From NCBI GenBank assembly GCA_905479515.1, contig CAJQMX010000217.1:1-21072 (forward strand): 21,072 nucleotides of DNA, in the 5' to 3' direction. The notes under the pieces were generated by a model, which was not told the DNA's origin, did not search any database, and saw nothing but the letters and a program-made list of their open reading frames with translations. The stretch's first letter is position 1, and the number at the start of each line of letters is the position of its first letter. The translations under genes were made by a program, and so were the position numbers. The DNA is from an uncultured Parasphingopyxis sp. GTDB taxonomy: Bacteria; Pseudomonadota; Alphaproteobacteria; Sphingomonadales; Sphingomonadaceae. Of this stretch, positions 1-7,482 are shown piece by piece.

Positions 1-315
1 ACTTATGCTAACGCAGCAGCGGTCATTAAAACCGGGCTTGATCCAAGCGACCTGCTTATCCTCCTCAAGTATATCGAATCACGCTTTGGCAACCGGCGCG
101 GCCAGCGATGGTCACAAAGGGTGCTCGATCTCGATATTATATTATGGAGCGAAGGCGCATTCTCTGGCGATGATCCCCAGCTCACCATTCCTCACCCGAT
201 GATGCGGGAACGCCCCTTTGTCCTGCGGCCCGCCGCCGAAATAGCGGCTAAATGGCGTGATCCGGTAACCGGGCTCACAATTGCGCAAATCGCATCCCGC
301 AAGCCCCATCGATAA
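1..315 (+). CDS. folK: FolK, 2-amino-4-hydroxy-6-hydroxymethyldihydropteridine diphosphokinase (3' part)
   Basis: This is the C-terminal 104 residues of a gene that begins before the window. FolK transfers pyrophosphate from ATP to 6-hydroxymethyl-7,8-dihydropterin in cytoplasmic folate synthesis. The reading frame from base 1 shows the family signature: an FGNRRGQRW stretch, then RVLDLDIILW (the catalytic, magnesium-binding LDLDI segment), then LTIPHPMMRERPFVL and a late PAAEIAAKW. The stop is TAA at 313-315. A tRNA-Lys gene follows about 100 bp downstream on the same strand with its own likely promoter. The gene is housekeeping and marks the chromosomal flank of the accessory region. The identification is firm; only the 5' part is unseen. 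Confidence 0.93.
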   Translation, partial: TYANAAAVIKTGLDPSDLLILLKYIESRFGNRRGQRWSQRVLDLDIILWSEGAFSGDDPQLTIPHPMMRERPFVLRPAAEIAAKWRDPVTGLTIAQIASRKPHR

Positions 316-342
316 AATCCTGCGCAAACAGAGCAAAGCCGC

Positions 343-371
343 TTGACCCCAAAGCCAAGCACCACTAGGGA
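343..371 (+). promoter_or_regulatory. Probable promoter of tRNA-Lys
   Basis: A TTGACC hexamer (343-348) stands 17 bp before TAGGGA (366-371). This places a transcript start about 35 bases before the mature tRNA. The -35 is near consensus and the -10 is weak. The assignment rests on spacing and position only. Confidence 0.45.
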
Positions 372-413
372 GGCGCTTCTCACGAGCATTTATGCAAAGC
401 ATTTTATGTCTGG

Positions 414-489
414 GGGCCCTTAGCTCAGTCGGTAGAGCAACTGACTTTTAATCAGTAGGTCGCTGGTTCGAACCCAGCAGGGCTCACCA
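414..489 (+). tRNA. tRNA-Lys (anticodon UUU)
   Basis: A complete 76-nt cloverleaf can be folded by eye. The acceptor arm GGGCCCT pairs with AGGGCTC, with one G-T pair at the second position. The D-arm is of the GCTCAGTCGGTAGAGC type. The anticodon stem ACTGA/TCAGT encloses the loop CTTTTAA, with anticodon TTT at 447-449. The T-arm contains GGTTCGAACC, and CCA is encoded at 487-489. No second copy of its 3' end is visible in the window, so it is not shown to be the present boundary of an inserted element, although accessory DNA begins just after it. Confidence 0.97.
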
Positions 490-718
490 TAATACGTTGA
501 TAATAAAGATTTTTCTAAAAATCCGAAATTCAGAGTTGCAATATTTGCAACCTGGGTAGCGTTTTGGGTAGCAAATGAGAAAACTTCAATTTTGCCAAAC
601 TGATGGATGAGAGATTCTTTAACGCTTGGAGGACAAAAATATCACAGGCAGACGTTGACGAACCTTCTCGCTCAAATATCGATCAATGATAAATGCTATA
701 GATTGAGATGCTATCCGA
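490..718. other. Non-coding stretch after tRNA-Lys with short repeats
   Basis: No convincing gene is present. Visible structures are an AT-rich hairpin GATTTTT-CT-AAAAATC (508-523), two copies of the palindrome TTGCAA (536-541 and 545-550), and two direct copies of TGGGTAGC twelve bases apart (553-560 and 565-572). An 11-codon reading frame from ATG at 575 stops at 608-610. Closely spaced direct repeats next to a tRNA 3' end would suit arm-type sites of a lost tyrosine integrase, but no integrase gene is visible and this stays speculative. Confidence 0.4.
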
Positions 719-904
719 TTACGATTTCTCGTCGCGAGAAAATTCATCGACAGTTGCATCGAGGTCTTTTACAAGTTGATTAAGCTCACGATAAGCGCCC
801 AGGCGCTCAAGCCCGTCAAGACGTTTATTGCGGGAGAGAAGGTCCATACGGCTTCGAATTGGTGTTGCCACAGTTTTCAATGTCGTTGGATCTGGATCGC
901 TCAT
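719..904 (-). CDS. Small hypothetical protein (61 aa), doubtful
   Basis: I do not recognise this protein. It is a 61-residue, charged, soluble sequence without cysteine, with a helical look and alternating acidic and basic residues (for example RLGAYRELNQLVKDLDATV). There is no signal peptide or membrane segment. It starts at ATG (904-902) with no clear ribosome binding site, and ends at TAA. Its amino-acid composition is more protein-like than the shadow frames around it, which is the only support. It stands alone between tRNA-Lys and the attachment-site-like scar, so context gives no function. Confidence 0.35.
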   Translation of the reverse strand: MSDPDPTTLKTVATPIRSRMDLLSRNKRLDGLERLGAYRELNQLVKDLDATVDEFSRDEKS

Positions 905-1097
905 TAATGGATTGTATCACAATTCAAATCCGCATGCGGACAGGAGGATTATTCCTCAGTAAAGGACCACTTGAAATCTAAAGAATAGGATGGATTCGCG
1001 TAGTGGTTTTCTAAAGCAAAGAACGTACTCTGATGGAAAAACCTTGGATAAAGATGATCGGATCAATTCGAGCAGGCCTTACTGGGGGTGTGGGGTA

Positions 1098-1125
1098 GGA
1101 GGTTCGAATTCTCTCGTCCCGACCA
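1098..1125 (+). repeat. tRNA-Pro 3'-end-like fragment, candidate attachment-site scar
   Basis: The 28 bases begin with GGAGGTTCGAATTC and end with CTCGTCCCGACCA. They reproduce a T-arm, an acceptor 3' strand and CCA. CGTCCCG plus discriminator A is what a tRNA-Pro starting CGGGACG would carry at its 3' end. From memory of alphaproteobacterial tRNA-Pro genes it differs by about one base (a T where C is usual in the T-stem). No D-arm, anticodon arm or 5' acceptor strand precedes it, so it is not a gene. Such orphan 3' ends are typical of att sites left by elements that integrate into tRNA genes. Confidence 0.6.
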
Positions 1126-1184
1126 ATTTTCCGCCATTTCTCAAAATGCTGGATTCTTATATCACTGCTGTAAGTGCAATCCGT

Positions 1185-1385
1185 CTAGCAGCAAGCCGAA
1201 CCGCCATTGGCTCGGGCTTCCTGAATGGGAGGACAAGAAATGGTTCCGAACGAACAGAAAACGCAGCAATCTCCTTTGTTCGGACGCAAAACAACAGCGC
1301 ATCCCTTGCAGTCATAAAAAAACTGGCAAGCATCGGTTGGCATAGTTTCGGTTTCGGCATGGCCACATTTTGGGCATGTTATCAT
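1185..1385 (-). CDS. GDCCVxC-domain small cysteine-rich protein
   Basis: This 66-residue cytoplasmic protein begins MITCPKCGHAETETMPTDAC and carries the signature GDCCVFC near residues 43-49, followed by SCPPIQ. It has a CPKC pair near the start, a C-GC pair in the middle and CC at the very end. The family is known as GDCCVxC-domain (seleno)proteins: some members have selenocysteine in the signature, but this one has cysteine. Members often sit in mercury-resistance clusters; the function is not established. The chosen start is the ATG at 1385-1383, which matches the usual family N-terminus and has GGAA about nine bases upstream. An alternative ATG at 1400-1398 overlaps the stop of the MerT-like gene in TGATG and would add five residues. 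Either way translation is likely coupled to the transporter. Confidence 0.82.
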   Translation of the reverse strand: MITCPKCGHAETETMPTDACQFFYDCKGCAVVLRPNKGDCCVFCSFGTISCPPIQEARANGGSACC

Positions 1386-1399
1386 TGAACGCAATTCCA

Positions 1400-1768
1400 T
1401 CAGCGAATTCCCAACAGGCGCAAAATGTCACCCTCAAAGCTCGGTAAAATATAGGCAAGAAGGACGATAAAAGCGGAAAGGCCAAACATGAGGATCGCTC
1501 GTTTTCCGGGTCTTCTTCCACCCCAGAACGATGCGATGACTCCCGGCGTGATGAACAACAGCGCTCCAATCAGGAAATATTCCGTTTTGTCAGCAAAAAA
1601 TATCAGATTGCCAATCACTGCAGAGCCGACGCCTATTTTGAACAATATGATTGGCAACACACAGCAGGATGCACCAATCAGACCAGCTATTGCACTGGCC
1701 AGTCCGCCGCCGGCAGCCAGTTTCTCTCCCGTCCCCGGCTGTACCTGTTGCTCTGTTATCTCGCTCAT
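1400..1768 (-). CDS. merT: MerT-like mercuric ion transporter
   Basis: This is a 122-residue inner-membrane protein with three or four hydrophobic segments. The first contains the vicinal pair C35-C36 in GASCCVLPI, the hallmark that lets MerT-type proteins pass Hg(II) through the membrane. The second cysteine pair of classical MerT, in the cytoplasmic loop, is absent: that loop reads WGGRRPGKR. It is therefore a MerT-like or MerF-like variant. The stop overlaps the downstream GDCCVxC gene. It is divergent from a MerR-type regulator and expressed from a MerR-type promoter whose -10 lies only six bases before the ATG, so the message may be leaderless. No ribosome binding site is evident. No merP or merA occurs in the window, so detoxification would depend on something elsewhere, or the substrate is not simply mercury. 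Confidence 0.78.
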   Translation of the reverse strand: MSEITEQQVQPGTGEKLAAGGGLASAIAGLIGASCCVLPIILFKIGVGSAVIGNLIFFADKTEYFLIGALLFITPGVIASFWGGRRPGKRAILMFGLSAFIVLLAYILPSFEGDILRLLGIR

Positions 1769-1774
1769 GAACCG

Positions 1775-1805
1775 GTTATACGCCCTGTAGTAACTACAGG
1801 ATCAA
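1775..1805 (-). promoter_or_regulatory. MerR-type promoter and operator of the merT operon
   Basis: On the minus strand TTGATC (1805-1800) is followed by a 19-bp spacer and TATAAC (1780-1775). The spacer contains the perfect palindrome CCTGTAGTAACTACAGG (1784-1800). An over-long 19-bp spacer holding the dyad is the established hallmark of MerR-family promoters, which the activator untwists on metal binding. The dyad also lies about 17 bp before the start codon of the divergent regulator, so autoregulation is likely. Confidence 0.85.
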
Positions 1806-1816
1806 GAGGTTTTATC

Positions 1817-2227
1817 ATGCAGTCTATGAAGCGCGGAAAATTGGCCCAATCAACCGGATGCAATTTGGAGACCATACGCTATTACGAGAAGATCGCTCTG
1901 ATGCACGAACCTGATCGAACCGAAAGCGGCCATCGCGTATATTCCTTGGACGATCAAAGACGGTTGAAGTTCATATTGCGCAGCCGGGAACTGGGTTTTT
2001 CAATCGAGCAATTGCGCGGACTGCTTAACCTTGTGGACTCTGATGACTATACTTGCGGCGAAGTATTGGATGTAACAACGCAGCGTATTGCGGACATCAA
2101 GAGTAAAATATCAGACCTCAAGAAACTTGAACGAACCTTATCGGACATGTCCTCGCGATGCGCAGGAGGAGAGGTTCCTGATTGCCCCGTCATCAATTCG
2201 CTGTTTGATGAGCAATCGCTGAAGTGA
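1817..2227 (+). CDS. merR: MerR-family heavy-metal-responsive transcriptional regulator
   Basis: This 136-residue cytoplasmic activator/repressor has an N-terminal winged helix-turn-helix (about residues 5-74, including TGCNLETIRYYEKI and GHRVYSLDD) and a dimerisation helix (about 80-112). The C-terminal loop is RCAGGEVPDCPVI. C80, C115 and C123 correspond in place to the three mercury ligands of classical MerR (C82, C117, C126), although C115 to C123 is one residue shorter than in Tn501 MerR. The chosen start is the ATG at 1817 because AAGAGG lies seven bases upstream and the N-terminus then matches the family; an upstream in-frame ATG at 1748 would run through the operator. It is divergent from merT. 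The effector is probably Hg(II), but another thiophilic metal cannot be excluded. Confidence 0.85.
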   Translation: MQSMKRGKLAQSTGCNLETIRYYEKIALMHEPDRTESGHRVYSLDDQRRLKFILRSRELGFSIEQLRGLLNLVDSDDYTCGEVLDVTTQRIADIKSKISDLKKLERTLSDMSSRCAGGEVPDCPVINSLFDEQSLK

Positions 2228-2272
2228 GTGGAAACTAATTTCGGGGAGCAAAAAAGAACCGATTCAACTACC

Positions 2273-2303
2273 AGCTTTCATTGGCTTTGCTCTCATGAAA
2301 GCT
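2273..2303. repeat. Perfect 9-bp inverted repeat between merR and abiEii
   Basis: AGCTTTCAT (2273-2281) and ATGAAAGCT (2295-2303) are perfect complements around a 13-base loop. They lie between the converging ends of merR and abiEii. A bidirectional transcription stop is plausible by position, but neither side is followed directly by a T-tract, so it is not a canonical intrinsic terminator. Confidence 0.4.
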
Positions 2304-2311
2304 ATCAACCA

Positions 2312-3175
2312 CTAAGCAGGCCTTTCATTATTGATCATTTTACTCAATTTGGAATTAAAAAACCTCTCGCTCCACAGCTTCAAGGATTCTGCTTCTGCGG
2401 GGCGCAGAAACCGCCTGACATCCTCAGCGGCCACTTCCCAATCAATTGACTGAATTTTATTGATCATGGCTTTTTCAAGCCATTTCGAGTTGACCGTAAG
2501 TTCATCCTCCTCAGCCCATGGACCAAATTGAACCAAAGCTGCTTCAAGATGTGGCAAGTTTGGAAAAACGCCTTTCGTTACATACCAGGAAAAGTCGAAC
2601 CAATCGCGGCCTTTTAAATGTTCACGGCACAGTAGCGCATGGATTTTCAGCGCGAAATTGGATGCCATGTCTTGATGACGCACTTCGTAGTCGACCGGAA
2701 AGTCTAGGAAACTATATTCATCTTGGGAGCCAGCAGGAGGCTCTACATCAATTTCGAGTTTAATCTTCAACTTGCGGCGCGGGTCGCTATTGGGAAATGA
2801 CAAATCCAGTTGATTTGCAATGGAATTGTCCTTGATCACAGCTCGGCGAATGCGCTTTTCCATCTGTTCTTTTGAAACCGTCTCTGGTTTGAGACCATAT
2901 TCTTCGAAAGTTTCAGTCAGGATTTTCAGAAATGGAGACCAATCAAAATCTGCGTCGGGTTTGAGTAGCATAAAGTCCAGGTCTTCTGAAAACCTCGGAA
3001 GTTTATGGAGGATTCGCAGACTTGTGCCCCCTTGGAAAACCGCGACGTCAAAAAACTTTGCCCGCCAAAGCCCATAAAGTGCGATTTCCTGAATGATCTC
3101 CTTCGTCGCATTCTCCTCCTCAATATCGTTGGCAGGTTTGTAGCTGGCCAACCGGGTTCGAATAATATCATTCAT
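2312..3175 (-). CDS. abiEii: AbiEii-family nucleotidyltransferase toxin
   Basis: This 287-residue cytoplasmic protein is the toxin of a type IV toxin-antitoxin and phage-defence system. The nucleotidyltransferase fold is recognisable: FQGGTSLR at residues 47-54 (motif I), SEDLDF at 63-68 (catalytic acidic pair in motif II), LEIDVEPP in mid-protein, and a C-terminal KIHALLCREHLKGRDWFDF stretch that matches the conserved Lys and Arg/Asp motifs of the AbiEii/AbiGii family. Family members block growth by modifying RNA; MenT relatives add nucleotides to tRNA. The start ATG overlaps the stop of the antitoxin gene in ATGA, the classical translational coupling of abiE operons. The length is usual and no catalytic residue appears lost, so it looks functional. 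Confidence 0.93.
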   Translation of the reverse strand: MNDIIRTRLASYKPANDIEEENATKEIIQEIALYGLWRAKFFDVAVFQGGTSLRILHKLPRFSEDLDFMLLKPDADFDWSPFLKILTETFEEYGLKPETVSKEQMEKRIRRAVIKDNSIANQLDLSFPNSDPRRKLKIKLEIDVEPPAGSQDEYSFLDFPVDYEVRHQDMASNFALKIHALLCREHLKGRDWFDFSWYVTKGVFPNLPHLEAALVQFGPWAEEDELTVNSKWLEKAMINKIQSIDWEVAAEDVRRFLRPAEAESLKLWSERFFNSKLSKMINNERPA

Positions 3176-3867
3176 TTCAACAAACCTTCGTCTTTTTTAA
3201 TATTTTTCTGTGCTTTCAGAGCGACCACATGCTGCTCAAGATGATTTAGAAATTCCAGAACCGCTTTGTGCTTGTAAACACGCCTCAAGGCATGAAAATC
3301 CTTCCGGGGCGTTCTCAGCAGATACTCTGGATCAATACGCATTCCGCTACTGATCCACCCCATTCCTTGCCATTTGTGTTTTTTGAGAGCGATCAGATCG
3401 AATAGGGCGCGCAGCGGCTTTGCCACTAGCACGGTTTGATTACTGATGGTCTGGCGTTCCACTCCTTCAAGAAATCCGGTTTTGTTTAGTGCGAGAGGGC
3501 GAAAAGCAAATTTTCCAAAAACAGTGTGGCTGATATCGATAGATTTGCGTCCTGGCGTCACGCTGACCGTCGCAAATACGGCTTCGGGAATCCATCCGTG
3601 AAAAGCAAGAGCGCTTTCCATTGATACATAGCTGCCCACCACTAATGCCTGTGCTAGACGGAATGGATGAACTGGGTATTTTCGGTGTCGATCCGCCAGA
3701 ACATATTGACCGCGTTTGATTTTTACCAGATCCCCTGCTTGCATCGCGCGCTTTACCAAACCATAGCGACTGTTGTCGCTACCGCCCAAAATACGCGCTA
3801 GTTGCTTTTCGGTTAGAATTTGATCAGCATAATTAGCGTCAATTACACATTGAATCAGCCTATTCAT
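3172..3867 (-). CDS. abiEi: AbiEi-family antitoxin
   Basis: This is the 231-residue antitoxin of the AbiE pair, co-transcribed ahead of its toxin. The N-terminal winged helix (about residues 15-58, with LTEKQLARILGGSDNSRYGLVKRAMQAGDLVKIKRGQYVL) is the AbiEi antitoxin domain that binds DNA. The C-terminal part, with SMESALAFHGWIPE and a TVFGKFAF segment, is the AbiEi_3/4-like antitoxicity domain. AbiEi proteins neutralise the toxin without stable contact and repress their own promoter. Here a repeat-rich promoter lies directly upstream, in keeping with autoregulation. The start is ATG at 3867-3865 with GGGA about five bases upstream. Confidence 0.9.
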   Translation of the reverse strand: MNRLIQCVIDANYADQILTEKQLARILGGSDNSRYGLVKRAMQAGDLVKIKRGQYVLADRHRKYPVHPFRLAQALVVGSYVSMESALAFHGWIPEAVFATVSVTPGRKSIDISHTVFGKFAFRPLALNKTGFLEGVERQTISNQTVLVAKPLRALFDLIALKKHKWQGMGWISSGMRIDPEYLLRTPRKDFHALRRVYKHKAVLEFLNHLEQHVVALKAQKNIKKDEGLLK

Positions 3868-3879
3868 ATAATTCCCTAT

Positions 3880-3937
3880 ACTGTCATAAAGTGACAGTTA
3901 TACGAATTTTCTGAAATTTTCAATAATGACACTTTAT
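3880..3937 (-). promoter_or_regulatory. abiE promoter with paired operator sites
   Basis: A perfect inverted repeat ACTGTCA-N5-TGACAGT occupies 3880-3898. Part of it, ATAAAGTGACA (3886-3896), recurs inverted as TGACACTTTAT at 3927-3937 with one mismatch in 11. Between them, on the minus strand, lie TTGAAA (3923-3918) and TATAAC (3902-3897), with a rather short 15-bp spacer. The two sites thus bracket a candidate promoter, the arrangement expected for a cooperatively bound AbiEi autorepressor. The sites are visible in the sequence; the binding protein is inferred. Confidence 0.6.
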
Positions 3938-4350
3938 CCGAAGCTAATAGATAAGCAAGTGACGAGCATGGAGAGGTCTACAACTCTCTCTGCCGACGTC
4001 TGCTTAACTTACAAAAGTGAATAAAGATAAGCGATCTCATTGATCAACCAATTTCCCCTTTTTCGAAAAATCCGGTAGCGGCGGGGGGCGCGATTTTTGT
4101 CAGTGGAATACAGACTGCCCTACTCATCATATTGTTGATAAAGTTCCTGCACGCTATGGCGCATTTCGACAGCCATTTATGAAATTCCCAGGATTTCCAG
4201 GGACTCTAAATAGAGTTTGTTCTACAAATGCTACTGGTAGAAAGGACACCCGCAGGGCAATATGCATGAGAAGATGTTAGGCTGGCTGCAACCGCCAACA
4301 CTGGCCTTTTCGCCAAACCGACAGATCGTCGATTTTCAGGGGAAAAAAGG
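3938..4350. other. Intergenic gap between abiE and the cus operon
   Basis: No convincing gene is present over about 400 bases. Visible structures are a perfect inverted repeat ACTCTA-AA-TAGAGT (4203-4216) and the self-complementary octamer TTGATCAA near 4039. There is also a minus-strand 18-codon frame (4176-4120) without family resemblance. The gap separates the defence pair from the 3' end of the copper operon and may be a junction of two acquired segments. I see no strong intrinsic terminator for the operon that ends at 4351. Confidence 0.5.
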
Positions 4351-7300
4351 TCAGTGCTCCCTGCGAGCGACCTCACGTTTGCGAAGCAAATAATAAGCGG
4401 CGGGCACAACAAATAGCGAAAGCAAAGGCGCGCTCAGCATGCCGCCAACCATCGGAGCGGCAATCCGACGCATAATTTCCGACCCGGCGCCTTCGCCGAT
4501 CAGGATCGGGAAAAGTCCCGCCAGAATCACCGCGACGGTCATCGCCTTTGGCCTTATCCGCAGCAACGCACCTTCGCGCACGGCCTGCATGACCTGCTCT
4601 GCGTCGGGCTTGTCGCCGCGCGCTTCCAGTGCCTGTTTCAGATAGATCAGCATCACCACGCCAAACTCTGCCGACACGCCCGCAAGCGCAATAAAACCAA
4701 CCGCAGTTGCAATCGACTGGTTGAGGCCCATCCAATAGAGGAGCCATAGTCCGCCGGTGAATGCGAAGGGCAAGGTTGCCATGATCAGCAACGCTTCATC
4801 GAAACGGCGGAAAGTCAGATAGAGCAGAAAGAAGATGATCGCCAACGTAGCAGGCACGACCACCATCAGCCGATTGGTTGCGCGCTGCAAATATTCAAAT
4901 TGCCCCGTATATGCTACGCTGACGCCGGGCGGCAGATCAACCTCCTCGCCAATGGCCGCTTGCAAGTCTGCGACCACCGATACGAGATCTCGGCCTCGGG
5001 TATCGACATATATCCAAGTTGAGGGTCGGCCGTTTTCACTGCGCAACATCGGCGGACCGGAACTGATTTTAATGTCGGCAACTGTGCCCAATGTGATTTG
5101 CTGCAAGGATGGCGTGAGCACCGGAAGGTTTCGCAGGTTTTCCAGACTGTCCCGAATCTCGCGCGGATAGCGGACGCTTATCGGATAGCGGGCCAGCCCT
5201 TCGACGGTTTCGCCGATATTCTTGCCCCCGATCGCGCTCGATACGATCGACTGGACATCGGAGATATTGAGTCCGTAACGGGCGGCAGCGGCGCGATTGA
5301 TATCAATGTCGATATAGCTTCCGCCGGTCAGTCTTTCCGCCAAGGCCGAACTGACACCTTCAACCTTTTTGGCCGCACCCTCGATTTTCTGAGCGACCTT
5401 GTCAATTGCATCGAGATTATCACCCGACACCTTGATCCCGATCGGGCTTTTGATCCCGGTCGAGAGCATTTCGATACGGTTGCGGATCGGCGGTATCCAG
5501 AAATTGGCCAGTCCGGGAACCTTGACGGCTTTGTCGAGCTCCTCGATCAGCTTGTCCGACGTCATGCCGGCGCGCCATTCCTCCTTCGGTTTGAAATGGA
5601 TCGTTGTCTCGAACATGGTGAGCGGCGCAGGATCGGTCGCTGTATCGGCCCGACCAGCCTTGCCGAACACTGTTTCCACTTCGGGCACCGATTTTATCAG
5701 CCGATTGGTTTGCTGAAGCAGTTCGGAGGCTTTGGCCGGAGATATTCCCGGCAAGGCATTGGGCATGTATAGCAAATCGCCCTCGTCCATTTGGGGCATG
5801 AATTCGCCGCCAAGCTGGCTGATTGGCCAGGCGCTTGTTGCAAAGATAAGCACCGCGATCACGAGTAATTTTTTCGGGCTTTTAAGTGACCAGTCGAGTG
5901 CTGGCCTATAGATTTTCATGAGGAAACGGCTGATCGGATTTTTCTCTTCGGACGGTATTTTCCCGCGAATGAAATAGCCCATCAAAACCGGGATCAAGGT
6001 GATCGAGAGAATGGCAGCCCCGGCCATCGCATAGGTTTTTGTGAATGCCAGCGGCGAGAATAATCGTCCTTCCTGCCCTTCCAGGGTAAAGATCGGGAGG
6101 AATGAAAAGGTGATGATCAGCAGGCTGAGGAATAGCGCGGGGCCAACTTCAACCGCCGCGTCAACGATCAGCTGCCATCGCTTTTCGCCCGGCATCTCGG
6201 CATCCGGGTTGTCATTCTGCCATTTTTCAAGATGCTTGTGCGCGTTCTCGATCATGACAATGGCGGCATCGACCATCGCGCCAATGGCAATGGCAATTCC
6301 GCCAAGCGACATGATATTAGCGTTAATCCCTTGAAAGCGCATCACCAGAAAAGCGATCAATATACCAAGCGGCAGGGTTAAAATTGCCACGAGTGCAGAG
6401 CGGGCGTGCCAAAGGAACAATGCGCACACAATCGCGACAACGATAAATTCTTCGAGCAATTTCGTCGTGAGATTGTCGACCGCCTTGTCGATAAGTTCGG
6501 AGCGATCGTAGGTCGTCACAATCTCTACGCCCGGCGGCAGGCTCTGCTTGAGAGTTGCGAGCTTCTCTTTCACACCGGCAATCGTCTCGCGGGCGTTTTT
6601 ACCGGAGCGCAAGATAATGACGCCGCCAGCCACTTCGCCTTCACCGTTCAGTTCTGCGAGCCCACGCCTGATTTCGGGGCCGATCTGAATGCGCGCAATA
6701 TCGCCCAAGGTGACGAGAACACCGCCGCGAGCGGTCTTTAGCGGAATGGCTCGGAAATCATCGAGCTTTTCCAGATAGCCGTTGGCCCTGACGATATATT
6801 CTCGTTCTGCCATTTCCACGATGGAACCGCCGACTTCCTGATTGGCGTTCTGAACGGCACTGATGACGCTGTCCTGGTCAATCCCCAGAGACACCATCCG
6901 GGCCGGGTCGAGCACGATCTGATATTGTTTGACCATACCGCCGATCGAGGCGACTTCGGCAACGCCGGGAATTGTCTGCAGTTCATAGCGCAGGAACCAG
7001 TCCTGCAACGAACGCAGCTGAGACAGGTCATTGCGTCCCGTTCGGTCAACAAGGGCATATTCATAGATCCAGCCGACACCGGTTGCGTCTGGCCCCAGCG
7101 TCGGGACGACTCCGGTCGGCAAATCGGCCTGAACCTGATTGAGATATTCAAGAACCCGCGAACGCGCCCAATAGAGATCGGTGCTGTCGTCAAAAAGCAC
7201 GTAGACATAGCTGTCGCCGTTGAACGAATAGCCGCGCACTGCGCGTGATCCCGGAACCGACAGCATTGTGGTTGTGAGTGGATAGGTAACCTGATTTTCA

Positions 7301-7482
7301 ACGATCTGCGGTGCTTGTCCGGGATAGGAGGTGCGAATGATGACCTGCACATCGGAAAGGTCCGGCAGTGCATCGACCGGCATGGTTCTTACTGCCCAGA
7401 TACCCGACGCCAGCAATGCGGCCATTATCAACAGGACAAATATGCGCGCTTCCACGCTGAGGCGTATGACCTTTTCGATCAT
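4351..7482 (-). CDS. cusA: CusA, Cu(I)/Ag(I) RND efflux pump
   Basis: This 1043-residue inner-membrane proton antiporter forms the trimeric core of the Cus efflux complex and expels Cu(I)/Ag(I) through CusB and CusC. It shows the RND pattern of one N-terminal helix, a large periplasmic loop, six helices, a second loop and five helices. The methionine relay of E. coli CusA is present at identical numbers: M573 ([10 protein letters not shown]), M623 (TMFETTIHF) and M672 ([10 protein letters not shown]). The proton-relay acids D405 ([16 protein letters not shown]) and E939 (VSAEFGV) also keep their numbers, and the relay lysine is at 979 in RIRPKAM. Substrate class is therefore monovalent copper/silver rather than Zn/Co (CzcA). 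The start ATG overlaps the cusB stop in ATGA, with AGAGG seven bases upstream. It is the last gene of a nine-gene operon. Confidence 0.95.
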   Translation of the reverse strand: MIEKVIRLSVEARIFVLLIMAALLASGIWAVRTMPVDALPDLSDVQVIIRTSYPGQAPQIVENQVTYPLTTTMLSVPGSRAVRGYSFNGDSYVYVLFDDSTDLYWARSRVLEYLNQVQADLPTGVVPTLGPDATGVGWIYEYALVDRTGRNDLSQLRSLQDWFLRYELQTIPGVAEVASIGGMVKQYQIVLDPARMVSLGIDQDSVISAVQNANQEVGGSIVEMAEREYIVRANGYLEKLDDFRAIPLKTARGGVLVTLGDIARIQIGPEIRRGLAELNGEGEVAGGVIILRSGKNARETIAGVKEKLATLKQSLPPGVEIVTTYDRSELIDKAVDNLTTKLLEEFIVVAIVCALFLWHARSALVAILTLPLGILIAFLVMRFQGINANIMSLGGIAIAIGAMVDAAIVMIENAHKHLEKWQNDNPDAEMPGEKRWQLIVDAAVEVGPALFLSLLIITFSFLPIFTLEGQEGRLFSPLAFTKTYAMAGAAILSITLIPVLMGYFIRGKIPSEEKNPISRFLMKIYRPALDWSLKSPKKLLVIAVLIFATSAWPISQLGGEFMPQMDEGDLLYMPNALPGISPAKASELLQQTNRLIKSVPEVETVFGKAGRADTATDPAPLTMFETTIHFKPKEEWRAGMTSDKLIEELDKAVKVPGLANFWIPPIRNRIEMLSTGIKSPIGIKVSGDNLDAIDKVAQKIEGAAKKVEGVSSALAERLTGGSYIDIDINRAAAARYGLNISDVQSIVSSAIGGKNIGETVEGLARYPISVRYPREIRDSLENLRNLPVLTPSLQQITLGTVADIKISSGPPMLRSENGRPSTWIYVDTRGRDLVSVVADLQAAIGEEVDLPPGVSVAYTGQFEYLQRATNRLMVVVPATLAIIFFLLYLTFRRFDEALLIMATLPFAFTGGLWLLYWMGLNQSIATAVGFIALAGVSAEFGVVMLIYLKQALEARGDKPDAEQVMQAVREGALLRIRPKAMTVAVILAGLFPILIGEGAGSEIMRRIAAPMVGGMLSAPLLSLFVVPAAYYLLRKREVARREH

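Noticed and set aside
990..1388. 132-residue plus-strand open frame
   Set aside because: It runs through the tRNA-Pro-like scar and opposite the GDCCVxC gene, has no ribosome binding site and resembles no family.
3005..3244. Plus-strand frame of 79 residues across the abiEi/abiEii junction
   Set aside because: It is antisense to both genes of a well-recognised pair, with no start signal.
4120..4176. 18-codon minus-strand frame in the abiE-cus gap
   Set aside because: It is too short to judge, with no family resemblance and no clear ribosome binding site; kept only as a note.
5098..5772. 224-residue plus-strand open frame
   Set aside because: It is the antisense shadow of cusA in a GC-rich region; the cusA reading carries all catalytic residues.
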